Shown here piece after piece: positions 48,070-57,083 of a stretch of DNA of 64,000 bases. This stretch comes from JANNSX01 sp041397825 (lineage in GTDB: Bacteria > Pseudomonadota > Alphaproteobacteria > Rhizobiales > Hyphomicrobiaceae). Numbering within the stretch: the stretch's first letter is position 1; each line of letters starts with the position of its first letter. The notes under the pieces were generated by a model, which worked only from the letters and a program-made list of their open reading frames with translations, was not told the origin of the DNA and did no database searches. The stretch lies in assembly GCA_041397825.1 (NCBI GenBank), contig JAWKVX010000002.1, positions 124,001-188,000 of the forward strand, in the 5' to 3' direction. Position numbers and translations under genes: made by a program.

Positions 48070-48489
48070 TCAGTAGGGCTGCATCCGCCGTCCGGCCGCA
48101 AAGCCCGCGACTGCCGCAATCGCAGAGACAACGGTGCCCCACGCGATGTCGGCGGCAGCGACGTCGACCGTCCAGCCCTCGATCACGGCGAGGTTCGTCA
48201 GATCGAACGTCGCGTAGGCGACAAAGCCGAGGACAGCGCCGAGCCATGCCGCCTTCACCCATGATTGGGCGGCGAGCGCCGGGCGTACCGCCAGCACGTG
48301 GAGACCGACCATATACACGAGATAGAACGCGATAATGGGAACCACCAGTGGCTGGACCCGCAGGACCTGACCAAGGTGCGTCTGGAACAGCCCGATCGCC
48401 ACGATGTAGATCCAGGCCGCATCGAGAACGACGAACGTCACAAGAGACGAAGTAGCGGCGGCAACGCTCACGCGGGCTTCATCCTTCAT
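48070..48489 (-). CDS. DUF2177 family membrane protein
   Basis: 139 residues with four hydrophobic segments (LVTFVVLDAAWIYIVAIGLF, LVVPIIAFYLVYMVGLHVLA, AAWLGAVLGFVAYATFDLTN, VVSAIAAVAGFAAG). The TFDLTNLAVIEGW motif is typical of DUF2177. It diverges from the ECF sigma gene, and a TGATCC hexamer reading towards it lies at 48571-48566, so it may belong to the same regulon. Role unknown. Confidence 0.82.
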   Translation of the reverse strand: MKDEARVSVAAATSSLVTFVVLDAAWIYIVAIGLFQTHLGQVLRVQPLVVPIIAFYLVYMVGLHVLAVRPALAAQSWVKAAWLGAVLGFVAYATFDLTNLAVIEGWTVDVAAADIAWGTVVSAIAAVAGFAAGRRMQPY

Positions 48490-48615
48490 CGAGGTTCTCC
48501 TTGATCAGCCGCATCGTCACGGTTCGTGATGGCAAATGAGTTATGAACGGCAGAAATGCGGGCTTGGATCACACTCTCACGCCGAGCTGGGCATCCGTCA
48601 CCTCACGCCCGCTGA

Positions 48616-48645
48616 TGATCCACAGACCTGCACCGTACGTAGGAG
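48616..48645 (+). promoter_or_regulatory. candidate ECF (RpoE/ChrR-type) autoregulatory promoter
   Basis: TGATCC (48616-48621), 18 bases, then TAGGAG (48640-48645), 90 bases ahead of the sigma gene. TGATCC is the -35 element known for the ChrR-controlled sigma factor of Rhodobacter sphaeroides; the -10 is an imperfect match to its TAAGA-like element. A second TGATCC faces the other way at 48571-48566 towards the DUF2177 gene. Confidence 0.5.
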
Positions 48646-48734
48646 TTGAGTACTCATGCGGAGGCCCTATGCTGTTGCTTACGACAACCGCCCAGCCGGC
48701 TGGCAAGGCGCTGCGGAGGTCTTCCAGGAGAACT

Positions 48735-49271
48735 ATGCCCGATCTGCTGTCCCGGATCGTGATCGACCGTAGCGACGCGGCGTTTCGAGACCTGTTCGAG
48801 GCGTACGGGCCGCGGCTGCGTACTTTCATGATGAAGTTGGGCGCAGACGCGCACGTTGCCGACGAGTTGGCGCACGAGACGTTGGTGACCGTTTGGCGCA
48901 AGGCCGGCATTTACGACGCCAGCAAAGGCAGCCCGACGACCTGGATTTACACGATCGCCCGAAACCTGCGCATTGATCATCTGCGTCGGCGCCGGGTCTG
49001 GCAGGAGTTGACCGACGAGCATGTGTCCGCGTTGCCGTCGGAGGACTTGCCGGCCGACGAGGTGGTGAACGAGCGACAACGTCAGGTTCGCGTGCAGGCC
49101 GTCATCAAGGATCTCCCGCCGGAACAGGTGGAGGTCGTCATGCTCGCCTTCGTCGAGGGGCTGGCCCATGGCGAGATCGCGGAACGTTTGTCTCTGCCGC
49201 TCGGCACCGTGAAGTCCCGCATCCGACTGGCCTATCAGAAACTGCGCTTGGCGCTCGAGGATCTGCGATGA
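48735..49271 (+). CDS. rpoE: ECF sigma factor of the ChrR-associated group (RpoE-like)
   Basis: 178-residue RNA polymerase sigma factor. Region 2 (AFRDLFEAYGPRLRTFMMKL, DELAHETLVTVWRKAGIYD, TWIYTIARNLRIDHLRRRR) binds core enzyme and the -10, and region 4 (DLPPEQVEVVMLAFVEGLAH, GEIAERLSLPLGTVKSRIRL) binds the -35. ATG at 48735 has AGGAG ahead and gives a length close to R. sphaeroides RpoE. Its stop overlaps the chrR start (ATGA). It is held inactive by ChrR; singlet oxygen is the known inducer in relatives. Confidence 0.9.
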   Translation: MPDLLSRIVIDRSDAAFRDLFEAYGPRLRTFMMKLGADAHVADELAHETLVTVWRKAGIYDASKGSPTTWIYTIARNLRIDHLRRRRVWQELTDEHVSALPSEDLPADEVVNERQRQVRVQAVIKDLPPEQVEVVMLAFVEGLAHGEIAERLSLPLGTVKSRIRLAYQKLRLALEDLR

Positions 49272-49918
49272 GCCATTCCATCAAACATCACCCCGACGGT
49301 GCGACGTTGGTGAGCTATGCCGCTGCAACACTCGCCGAACCGTTGGCGGCCGTCGTAGCGTGCCATATCGCCATGTGCCCGAGCTGCCGGTCGGAGATTG
49401 CGGATCTTGAGCGCGTGGGAGCGGCATTGCTCTTTTCACTCGATGGCCAGCCGACGGAAAACGCGCTCGAACCGTTGCAAAGGGCCGATCGCCAATACCC
49501 TCAGGCCACTCCTTCCAGCGCCAGAAGCAGTGATCGCCTGCCGTCGCCGCTGGTCGCAGTCTACGGCTTGAAGATGGACAGCATCGCGTGGCGGCGGTTG
49601 GGCCCCGGGGTTTGGCACCATCGGCTGGCGCTCCGGCAAAGGGGCGCGGGGGATCTGCGACTCCTGCGGATCGCGGCTGGCCGCCGGATGCCGAATCACG
49701 GTCATGGTGGCGCGGAGCTGACGCTGATGCTCGAAGGCTCCTACAGTGACAGCACCGGCAACTACCGCCGCGGCGACGTGCAGGATCTTGACGAGCACGT
49801 CGAGCACCAGCCGGTGGTCAGCGCGGATGCGGAGTGCATCTGCCTGATCGCGAGCGAGCGACCCGCACGCTTCAAGTCATTTGTGGGGCGCATCACGCAG
49901 CCCTGGACCGGTCTGTGA
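49268..49918 (+). CDS. chrR: ChrR-type zinc anti-sigma factor
   Basis: 216-residue cytoplasmic anti-sigma factor. The N-terminal ZAS domain has zinc ligands His7 or His8, His33, Cys37 and Cys40 (HxxxCxxC) and binds the sigma factor. The C-terminal cupin (about 105-200) keeps the NHGHGGAEL metal motif and a later DLDEHVEH, the part required in relatives for the singlet-oxygen response. Coupled to the sigma gene by ATGA. Confidence 0.92.
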   Translation: MSHSIKHHPDGATLVSYAAATLAEPLAAVVACHIAMCPSCRSEIADLERVGAALLFSLDGQPTENALEPLQRADRQYPQATPSSARSSDRLPSPLVAVYGLKMDSIAWRRLGPGVWHHRLALRQRGAGDLRLLRIAAGRRMPNHGHGGAELTLMLEGSYSDSTGNYRRGDVQDLDEHVEHQPVVSADAECICLIASERPARFKSFVGRITQPWTGL

Positions 49919-49937
49919 AAAGATCGAAAGTGGCCGG

Positions 49938-50681
49938 ATGACCAGCCCTTGGAAAAGTGCCTGGATCACCGGCGCGAGTACCGGCATCGGACGAGAGCTC
50001 GCAACACAACTCGCTCGCGACGGGGTGCGTGTTGCGGCCTCGGCCCGGACGGCGGAGCGGCTCGACGAGCTCGCGAAATCTCAGCCTGGGATCGTGCCCG
50101 TGCCGGTCGACGTCTCGGATCGCAAAGCGGTGGCCGCGGCCCACCAGCTGGCGGTTGAGGCGATTGGCCCTGTCGACTTGGCGGTGCTCAACGCCGGTGT
50201 TTGGCATCCGATGTCTGCGAGCGCGTATGACGCGTCGCGCGTGGCGCAGTCGATGAGCATCAACTATCTCGGCATCGCCTATGCGCTGGAGCTGCTCATC
50301 CCCGCGATGATCGCCAATCGCCGCGGTCATCTCGCGCTCGTCGGGTCCGTCGCCGGCTATCGGGGTCTGCCGAAAGCTGCCGCCTATGCGCCATCGAAGG
50401 CAGCAGTTATCTCGCTCGCCGAAACGTTGCGGCTCGAATTGCCTCGGCACGGCATCACGGTGAGCCTCGTCAATCCCGGCTTCGTCGAATCGCCTATGAC
50501 GGCAGTCAACGACTTCCCGATGCCTTTCATGATCAAGTCTGAGGATGCGGCGCAGCGCATTCTGAAGGGTCTCGCGCGGGGCAAGTTCGAGATCGCGTTT
50601 CCCTGGCAGCTCGTGATGATGTTGAAGCTACTGCGCTTGATGCCCAACGGCCTCTACCTGCGATTGGCAGGCCGCCTCTAG
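49938..50681 (+). CDS. short-chain dehydrogenase/reductase
   Basis: 247-residue NAD(P)-dependent oxidoreductase. Cofactor motif TGASTGIGRELA near the N-terminus, structural NAG in VLNAGV, Ser in VGSVAG, and catalytic Tyr-x-x-x-Lys in YAPSK. The hydrophobic C-terminus (WQLVMMLKLLRLMPNGLYLR) suggests membrane contact and a lipid substrate. It follows chrR by 19 bases and is probably in the sigma factor operon. Confidence 0.9.
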   Translation: MTSPWKSAWITGASTGIGRELATQLARDGVRVAASARTAERLDELAKSQPGIVPVPVDVSDRKAVAAAHQLAVEAIGPVDLAVLNAGVWHPMSASAYDASRVAQSMSINYLGIAYALELLIPAMIANRRGHLALVGSVAGYRGLPKAAAYAPSKAAVISLAETLRLELPRHGITVSLVNPGFVESPMTAVNDFPMPFMIKSEDAAQRILKGLARGKFEIAFPWQLVMMLKLLRLMPNGLYLRLAGRL

Positions 50682-50691
50682 GCGAAGCTAG

Positions 50692-51204
50692 TCAGGCAGA
50701 TTTTCGCACCGCGCTTTCCGCTTCATCCGGCAGTCGCTGGAAGAACAGCGAAAGTTCCCCGAGCTTCACACCCCACTTGCTCATCTTGGCACGGTTGACC
50801 GCCATCGTGTCGCCGATGCGGTAGAGGCGGTCATCGAAGCTGACGACGACCTCGCGGCTTTCGAGATTCAGGCGAAATCGATAGGTCATGCGCACGCTGT
50901 CCGTGCTGCACGCGCCTGTCGCCTCGCCGACGCAATCAGGGCACGTCGCGCGGAAGTGGCCTTCACCGAGTGGTTCTACGAGCCACGTTCGCGTTTCCAC
51001 GGCATCGCCATCGTACTCGAAGCGCTCATCGAGGACGAAAACGCCATCTCGCCAGTGGCCGTGCATGTGCACGGCGAGGCGGCGCCTGACGCGGCCGAAC
51101 CGATCCTCGAACACTCCCCACGCGCGTGTACGGCCCTCGAGGAACGATGTGAGTTCGAACAGGCGCGAGTCTGACTGCTTGAGTGGGGCCATATCCTGCG
51201 CCAT
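50692..51204 (-). CDS. DUF3833 family protein
   Basis: 170 residues matching the DUF3833 type: SDSRLFELTSFLEGRTRAWG, VHMHGHWRDGVFVLDERFEY, then a beta-rich FRATCPDCVGEATG and YRFRLNLESREVVVSFDDRL. These lipocalin-like proteins accompany cyclopropane-synthase-like methyltransferases. ATG at 51204 is chosen because similarity starts there; the open frame continues upstream through the methyltransferase gene as a shadow. It ends 11 bases from the converging SDR gene. Confidence 0.8.
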   Translation of the reverse strand: MAQDMAPLKQSDSRLFELTSFLEGRTRAWGVFEDRFGRVRRRLAVHMHGHWRDGVFVLDERFEYDGDAVETRTWLVEPLGEGHFRATCPDCVGEATGACSTDSVRMTYRFRLNLESREVVVSFDDRLYRIGDTMAVNRAKMSKWGVKLGELSLFFQRLPDEAESAVRKSA

Positions 51205-51248
51205 CGTCTTTGTCTCGCAATCTAGTATCGGGTTCAGGCAACTTCGTC

Positions 51249-52499
51249 TCACACCGGCTTGCGCATGCGGTAGAGGCCGACGTCGATCAATCCCCGCTCG
51301 AATCCCATCTCGCAGTAGATCAAGTAGTAGCGCCACATGCGGCGGAAGCGCTCGTCGAAGCCGAGCTTCGCGATTTCGGGCCAGGCTGCTTCGAAGCGAC
51401 GGCGCCAATCGGCAAGTGTCGCGGCGTAGGATGCGCCGAAGCGCTCCATGGTCTCGAATTCCAGGCCCGCCTCGACGGCACGTTCGCGCATCAGTTCGAC
51501 GGTCGGCAGCATGCCGCCGGGGAAAATGTAGCGCTGGATGAAATCCGGGTTCCGGCGGTACCTCGCGAAGGCGTCCTCGTGGATGGTGATCGCTTGGATG
51601 ACCGCAAGCCCGCCAGGTTTCAGCCGCTCGCTGACCGTCGCGAAGAACAGCGGCCAATTCTCCTCGCCGACCGCCTCGATCATCTCGATCGAGACCAGAC
51701 GATCGAAGTGGCCCGTCGTATCTCGATAGTCCTCGAAGCGAACCGCTACGCGATCGGCTAGCCCTGCGGCTGCAACGCGCGCGCTCGCACCGCTAAGTTG
51801 CTCTGCAGAAATGGTGATCGCTTTCACCTCGGCGCCTTGCGCAGCTGCCGCGCAGGCCAAAGCTCCCCATCCGCAACCGATCTCGAGCAGCGTCTCAGCT
51901 CCGGTCAGTTCGAGGCCAGCGAGGATGCGGCGCACCTTTGCCGCCTGGGCTGCTTCCAGGGTGTCGTTAACCGTTTCATAGATGCCGCTCGAATAGAGCA
52001 AGCTGCGATCGAGCCATTTGCTGTAGAAGGCATTGCCGAGATCATAGTGGTCGGCGATATTGCGGCGACTGCCGTCACGCGAGTTCTGCCGCGAAAGATG
52101 GAAGCGGCGATCGACTTGCCGGGTCTCGTTGAAGCGCGGCAGCGCACGTGTTATCGCGGGCTCGTTAGCGAAATAGAACGCGAACAGCTCCTTGAGATCG
52201 GCTGTATCGAAGTCGCCAGCTATATAGCTATCGGCGAAACCGAGAGCGCCGCGCCGATAAATCCGCCAGATAGCACCGTAAGACCGCAATGCAAGGTGGG
52301 CTTCGAGCAGGCCGGACGGATCGCCGATTGTAGCGCTTGCGCCCGAAGGCAATTCGAGACGGAGGCGGCCAATCCCGTGACGAAGCAGTAGTCGGTGACA
52401 CAGGTCGAGTGCGATCGATCTCGGACGGGCCCGCAGCCGCGCCGTGGATCCGGGCCTGCCTTTGCCTGAAACCGTGATGATGGCTTGGTCGTCACGCAT
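51249..52499 (-). CDS. cyclopropane-fatty-acyl-phospholipid synthase-like methyltransferase
   Basis: 416-residue SAM-dependent methyltransferase acting on unsaturated acyl chains in phospholipids. Seen: AIWRIYRRGALGFADSYIAG, DHYDLGNAFY (150-159), SLLYSSGIY (167-175), SAM motif LEIGCGWGAL (205-214), and YIFPGGMLP. In R. sphaeroides related enzymes of the singlet-oxygen regulon make methylated trans-unsaturated chains, precursors of furan fatty acids; which product forms here is not readable. Overlaps the DUF1365 gene by 8 bases. Confidence 0.9.
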   Translation of the reverse strand: MRDDQAIITVSGKGRPGSTARLRARPRSIALDLCHRLLLRHGIGRLRLELPSGASATIGDPSGLLEAHLALRSYGAIWRIYRRGALGFADSYIAGDFDTADLKELFAFYFANEPAITRALPRFNETRQVDRRFHLSRQNSRDGSRRNIADHYDLGNAFYSKWLDRSLLYSSGIYETVNDTLEAAQAAKVRRILAGLELTGAETLLEIGCGWGALACAAAAQGAEVKAITISAEQLSGASARVAAAGLADRVAVRFEDYRDTTGHFDRLVSIEMIEAVGEENWPLFFATVSERLKPGGLAVIQAITIHEDAFARYRRNPDFIQRYIFPGGMLPTVELMRERAVEAGLEFETMERFGASYAATLADWRRRFEAAWPEIAKLGFDERFRRMWRYYLIYCEMGFERGLIDVGLYRMRKPV

Positions 52500-53289
52500 G
52501 GGTCTGAGTCCGTTGTGGCCGATCGACGATCGTAAACGAGTAGGAAGGCGAGGAATGCCGCGGCACCAGTGGGACGCCCTTCACCCAAAGCCGCAGCGCT
52601 TCGAAGTGAATGGCGCTCATCACCTTTAACGTCATCAGCGGATGACGGGCTACCGCCGCAGCAATAGTGGCGTCGGTCAGCGGCCTGCGCTCGCCACGGA
52701 AGTGCGTCTTCAGCACCGGCTGGCCGTCTTCGCGGAAATTTACGCCGATGACGATTCGGTCGGACGGCGCGATGTAGTGGAAGCCGTAGGTACCCGACGC
52801 GCTGGTGAACGGGGATACGTACATCTCCTTGGCGCAGGTCTGCGGGATCGCAGGGGCTTGTTCGCCGGCCGGGATCACGTAGCTCTTGCGCTCGCCGAAC
52901 GTGTTGGAGACCTCGTAGACGACGGCCCCGATGGCGCCGCTGGACTCGCGGCAGAAGTAGACGCTCAGAGGATTGAACACGTAGCCCAGCAGCCTGGGAT
53001 AGCAGACGACTTCGATATGGGCGCCGCATGACGTCAGCCCGCACTCGTCGAGCAGACGCCGCACTTTCGTCGCTACCGGCTCGGGTCCTCTGGCACCGAG
53101 ATCGGAGTCTCGGAAGCCGAGCAGGTTGCGCTTGTTACGTGAGAACAGGCGAAGGCGTCTGTCGAGCACATCGATCTCGTCAACGTCGAGGCACAGCGCA
53201 AAGACACGATACGAAAATGCGTGACGGCGCGGCACGAGACGCTTGTGTACGACAGAGCCTTCATAGAGGCACGAGGTAAGCGCTTTCAT
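52492..53289 (-). CDS. DUF1365 family protein
   Basis: 265 residues. N-terminal LTSCLYEGSVVHKRLVPRRH and later YPRLLGYVFNPLSVYFCRES, NTFGERKSYV, then KEMYVSPFTSASGTYGFHYI are hallmarks of DUF1365. It sits between the FAD oxidoreductase (ATGA overlap with its stop) and the methyltransferase (8-base overlap), a conserved trio in many proteobacteria. A role in membrane fatty-acid modification is inferred from that linkage. Confidence 0.9.
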   Translation of the reverse strand: MKALTSCLYEGSVVHKRLVPRRHAFSYRVFALCLDVDEIDVLDRRLRLFSRNKRNLLGFRDSDLGARGPEPVATKVRRLLDECGLTSCGAHIEVVCYPRLLGYVFNPLSVYFCRESSGAIGAVVYEVSNTFGERKSYVIPAGEQAPAIPQTCAKEMYVSPFTSASGTYGFHYIAPSDRIVIGVNFREDGQPVLKTHFRGERRPLTDATIAAAVARHPLMTLKVMSAIHFEALRLWVKGVPLVPRHSSPSYSFTIVDRPQRTQTHA

Positions 53290-54653
53290 TCGGCGGCCTC
53301 GAGCGGGCGAGTCGGACGCTGTTCATCCGTCGTCAGGTGGATACGGCCGGATTCCACGGCAACCTCCCACGGTCGGCGGACGCCTCCGATGTCCTCGGCA
53401 ACCGCTAGCCCTGACTGCAAGCCATCTTCGTGGAAGCCATAGCCGAAATAGCTGCCGCAGAACCACGTATTGCGCACGCCTTGCAGGCTCCAGAGTTGGC
53501 GCTGTGCGTACATGGCGTGGGCATCGAACATCGGGTGGGCATAGTCGAAGGCAGCAATGCAGCGTGCGGCATCGATTTCGCCGGGGGGGTTGAGTGTCAC
53601 GAACAGTTCGGGAGCATTGGTGCCCAAGGGCTGCAGCTTGTTCATCCAGTACGTAACAGCAAGTGTCGTATCGCGCCCGCTGCCGGCCCCTAGGTAGTTC
53701 CAACTCGACCAGAGGCGACGCCGCCGCGGCATGAAGCGGGCGTCGGTATGCAGGACCGCGCGATTGCGGGCGTACTGTAAAGCGCCGAGCAATCTGCTTT
53801 CAGCGGCGGTCGGATCGTCCAACAGCGAAAGCGCATCGTCGGCATGGGTCGCGATCACGCAGGCATCGAACCGCCGCTCGCCCCTCCCGCTCGCAAGCGT
53901 CACGCGGCCGGGCGATCGCCGGATCGAGCGAATGTGGTCGCCGAGCACGACTTCGCCTGCGAAATCCGCTAACAGCCGGCGGACATATTCCCGACTACCG
54001 CCGACGACAGTTCTCCACTGCGGGCGGTGAGCCACTTGCAGGAGCCCATGGTTGGAGAAGAATCGCACGAACGCTGCCGCAGGGAATTGCAGAACGTCGC
54101 GTGAGGGGGTCGACCAGATCGCCGCGGCCATCGGCAGGATGTGCCGGGCGACGAAGAATTCGCCGTGACCCGACCGGGTTAGATAGGCGCCGAGCGTTAG
54201 ATCCGGATCGCAGTTTTCAAGATCGAGGTTCCGCGCATCGCGGAAAAAGCGCATGGTGTCGATGAGCATTCGCCAATGCGACGGACGGAACAGGTTGGAC
54301 GGCTGCCCGAAAAGTGTCGCGAGGCTCGATCCTGCGTACTCGTACGCGCCGCCATCAAGGGAGGCTGCGAAGCTCATGTCGGTCGGCGCGGTCGGCACAC
54401 CGAGGTGCGCGAACATGGCGATCAGGTTCGGGTAACTCGCCGTATTGTAGACGATGAATCCGGTATCGACGGGCACGACACCACCGTCGACCGGCGCATC
54501 GACAGTATTGCTGTGTCCGCCCGCCCGCGGCTCCGCCTCGATCAGCGTCACCTCATGACGCTTGGACAGCAGCCAAGCGGCAGATAGCCCGGCGATTCCA
54601 CTGCCAACCACTGCGATCCGTCTGCCCGCCACGCCGGTCTCCTTCATCTGCAT
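53286..54653 (-). CDS. FAD-dependent amine-oxidase-like protein
   Basis: 455-residue flavoprotein. Rossmann motif VVGSGIAGLSAAWLL at about residues 14-28, then LIEAEPRAGGHSNTV, the second FAD motif, and a C-terminal GSYFGYGFHEDGLQSGLAVA FAD-closing segment. It belongs to the NAD/FAD amine oxidase superfamily variant paired with DUF1365 and cyclopropane-synthase-like enzymes. First gene of the four-gene minus-strand run. A fatty-acyl oxidation or desaturation role is inferred from context. Confidence 0.9.
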   Translation of the reverse strand: MQMKETGVAGRRIAVVGSGIAGLSAAWLLSKRHEVTLIEAEPRAGGHSNTVDAPVDGGVVPVDTGFIVYNTASYPNLIAMFAHLGVPTAPTDMSFAASLDGGAYEYAGSSLATLFGQPSNLFRPSHWRMLIDTMRFFRDARNLDLENCDPDLTLGAYLTRSGHGEFFVARHILPMAAAIWSTPSRDVLQFPAAAFVRFFSNHGLLQVAHRPQWRTVVGGSREYVRRLLADFAGEVVLGDHIRSIRRSPGRVTLASGRGERRFDACVIATHADDALSLLDDPTAAESRLLGALQYARNRAVLHTDARFMPRRRRLWSSWNYLGAGSGRDTTLAVTYWMNKLQPLGTNAPELFVTLNPPGEIDAARCIAAFDYAHPMFDAHAMYAQRQLWSLQGVRNTWFCGSYFGYGFHEDGLQSGLAVAEDIGGVRRPWEVAVESGRIHLTTDEQRPTRPLEAAE

Positions 54654-55649
54654 ACAGGGATGTACGTTACGAGACTAGGCTTTGGATTACCGCAGAGGCG
54701 TAGAGGGGATGGCCCGGCAGGAAGGGTATCCACCGAGTGCCGGCCGGCAGAAATCACCCTGCGGAAGGTCGACCTCGCATTCCTGGCTCGGCCCAATCAT
54801 ATTTGCAGTTCATTGGGCGTTTGCCTTTCTCCGTCCTCACCGTCAAAAGTGGCCCACGCTCAACCACGTTCAAATGGAACGCGCTATCTCAAGCGCACCT
54901 GAAGTCGCCCGAAAATGCCAAGGGATCGTGCGCCCTGAACAAGCGGCCAGCCGCGCGGGCCGTCTAACTCAATTGAAGAAAGGCACATGCCGACTGATAG
55001 TCCGGGTCGTGGAACGGCAACTCCTGACCCGTCGCGTATCCGGACCGAGGGACGGATTCAGGCCTTTGCAGCGCTCGACGAGAGTGGGACGCGACAGTCG
55101 TTGTCCCAGCCGTTCACCGTCGATCTCGCCTTGCCATGCTGATCCCGACCCCTCAGGTCACCGATCTGCCAACACAAAGCATGTCGACTCCGACGCCAAT
55201 CGTCTTCCCTCCGAAGCGTACGGCGTCAGTATCTCCAGCCGTCGCACTTACGAGTGACCAAGACCGCACCGGAGGTTTGGGAGTATTGCGCGTCATGCTA
55301 AGAAAAGTGGTGAACGGTCTGTCCGGGTTTTTGAGCGCTAAGTCTCTGAATCGGCAGACTTCGGTGTGGTCCCCTCGGCTCCACCAAAGATCACCTCCAG
55401 TATTTGACCGCCAGGAATGCCCAGTGGTTTGCGAGCTTCCACGCGATGTCATGCTGCCCCGCAGGGCGACGGTCTCCGTGATCGGCACCTGCCTCGACCA
55501 TGACCGGAGGCGGCAGACTGGAAATGGCCCGCGGGACCGGGCATCCTGAGGACGGCAACCGCGTCTGAGCTGGATCATCGGACGCCGCGCGATGCCGGCC
55601 GATGGCCGGTCGACGCCAAGGCATCCGGGAGCATGACATCTTGAAGCGT
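54654..55649. other. non-coding right end of island B and entry to the chromosome
   Basis: About 1 kb with no convincing gene. It contains the third attachment copy (55370-55387). To its left the sequence is of mixed composition with short shadow frames; to its right it leads into the symporter gene. The promoter of the FAD oxidoreductase operon must lie at the left edge, where TAATCC is a near match to the ECF -35 element (weak). Confidence 0.4.
55370..55387. repeat. island attachment repeat, copy 3 (18-bp tRNA-Ala 3' end)
   Basis: TCCCCTCGGCTCCACCAA is identical to the last 17 bases of the tRNA-Ala gene plus one base. Only this core is shared; sequence beyond it differs from copies 1 and 2. 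It is the expected outer end of the tRNA-linked accessory block. Confidence 0.8.
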
Positions 55650-57083
55650 ATGTCGACGGAGCAGGCAGACGGCGCGATCGTCCGGCAGGCCGGTCTCCTC
55701 CTGGGAGCGTCGGCCTTTGTCGTCTTGATCCTTCTCCCGCCGCCATCTGGGCTCCCCGACAAGGCATGGTCGGTGACGGCGTTGGCAGTGCTCATGGCTG
55801 CTTGGTGGTTGACCGAAGCCGTACCTCTTGCCGCGACGGCCCTGTTACCGATCGTCCTGCTGCCCCTGCTCGGCATCCGCACAATCGATGACGCCGCCAC
55901 GGCCTATGCGAATCCTCTCGTCTTTCTCTTCCTGGGCGGCTTCATCGTCGCCCGCGGTCTCGAGCGATGGTCGCTGCACCGCCGGATCGCGATGCTGATC
56001 ATCGGGCTCGCGCCGTCCGGCTCGGGCGGGCTGGTGGCGGCGCTGATGCTCGCGACCGCTTTTCTCAGCATGTGGATCAGCAATACGGCCGCAGCCATGG
56101 TGATGCTGCCGATCGCGACCGCGGTATCAGGCGCGGGCCGGGGGCCGAAGGATCTCGAGGCGGCACTGGTCCTGGCGGTCGCGTTCGCCGCTACCATCGG
56201 CGGTATGGGGACCATCATCGGCACGCCACCGAACGCGCTCCTCGTCGGCTATCTGGAGCGCGTGCACGATGTCTCGATCGGTTTCGGCCAGTGGATGCTG
56301 CTGGGTCTGCCGGTCGTTCTCTGTCTGTTGCCGGCGGGCTGGCTGCTTCTGACCCGGCTGGCCTTTGATCTTCGCGAGTCCGCGGCGCGGCCCGAGCCGT
56401 CGGCGACCGCCCTCGGCCTGGCCGGGACCGGGCGGCTTGCTAGCGGTGCTCTTCGGACGGCCGTGATCGCTACTCTTGCCGGACTTGCGCTGGTCGTGCG
56501 GCCCTATGCGGACTCCTTTTTGCCGATTCCCATGGGCGACGCCGGTATCGCCATGACGGCGGCGCTGCTGCTGATGATCGTACCGGCCGGAGGCCTGGCC
56601 TCGGAACGCCTGGTCGATTGGGCATGTGTCAGCACGATCCGCTGGGACGTGCTGATCCTCTTTGGCGGCGGCCTGGCGCTTGCCGATAGCATCGACGCGA
56701 CCGGGCTCTCACAAGCGATCGGCTCGACGGTCTCGGAGCTGGACGCGCTTCCCGTCGCTGCCGTGGTGCTGATTGCCATGGCGGCGATGGTCTATCTCGG
56801 TGAGCTGGCGAGCAATACCGCCATGGCGGCGGTGTTCATCCCGATCGCCGGCGCCGCCGCCCCCGCGCTCGGCGTGTCCGTGTCCGAGCTTGCCATCCCG
56901 ATTGGTTTGGCGGCATCGCTCGGCTTCATGCTGCCGGTCGCAACGCCGCCCAACGCCATCGCCTATGGAACCGGCAAGGTCACCGGCCAGCAGATGCTCA
57001 AAGCAGGAGCCCTATTCGACGTCGTGTCGATCCTGATCGTCTTTGCGATGGCGCAGCTGCTCGTGCCGCTACTCGTGCGATAG
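55650..57083 (+). CDS. DASS-family (SLC13) sodium/anion symporter
   Basis: 477-residue inner-membrane carrier of the divalent anion:sodium symporter family (di- and tricarboxylates or sulfate). The two sodium/substrate signature loops SNT occur as FLSMWISNTAAAMVMLP and ELASNTAMAAVFIP, each followed by TPPNA (IGTPPNALL and VATPPNAIAY). About eleven to twelve hydrophobic segments. The ATG at 55650 is preferred over an earlier frame start with a basic, non-conserved extension. No neighbouring gene suggests the substrate. Confidence 0.92.
   Translation: MSTEQADGAIVRQAGLLLGASAFVVLILLPPPSGLPDKAWSVTALAVLMAAWWLTEAVPLAATALLPIVLLPLLGIRTIDDAATAYANPLVFLFLGGFIVARGLERWSLHRRIAMLIIGLAPSGSGGLVAALMLATAFLSMWISNTAAAMVMLPIATAVSGAGRGPKDLEAALVLAVAFAATIGGMGTIIGTPPNALLVGYLERVHDVSIGFGQWMLLGLPVVLCLLPAGWLLLTRLAFDLRESAARPEPSATALGLAGTGRLASGALRTAVIATLAGLALVVRPYADSFLPIPMGDAGIAMTAALLLMIVPAGGLASERLVDWACVSTIRWDVLILFGGGLALADSIDATGLSQAIGSTVSELDALPVAAVVLIAMAAMVYLGELASNTAMAAVFIPIAGAAAPALGVSVSELAIPIGLAASLGFMLPVATPPNAIAYGTGKVTGQQMLKAGALFDVVSILIVFAMAQLLVPLLVR

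Larger units (their letters stand above)
46628..55387. mobile_element. genomic island B, tandem to island A
   Basis: About 8.7 kb between attachment copy 2 and an 18-bp tRNA-Ala 3'-end copy at 55370-55387. Contents: small broken genes, DUF2878, DUF2177, ECF sigma-ChrR, SDR, DUF3833, a cyclopropane-synthase-like methyltransferase, DUF1365 and a FAD oxidoreductase. It has no integrase of its own apart from a C-terminal relic. The island interpretation rests on the repeats; gene composition there is GC-rich and not obviously foreign. Confidence 0.65.

Noticed and set aside
48543..48734. Longer N-terminus for the ECF sigma factor
   Set aside because: The extension is not sigma-like and would include the candidate promoter; ATG 48735 has a ribosome site and gives the usual length.
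55136..55549. Plus-strand open frame of 137 codons across attachment copy 3
   Set aside because: Low-complexity Ser/Pro/Arg composition, no ribosome site, and it spans the repeat junction.
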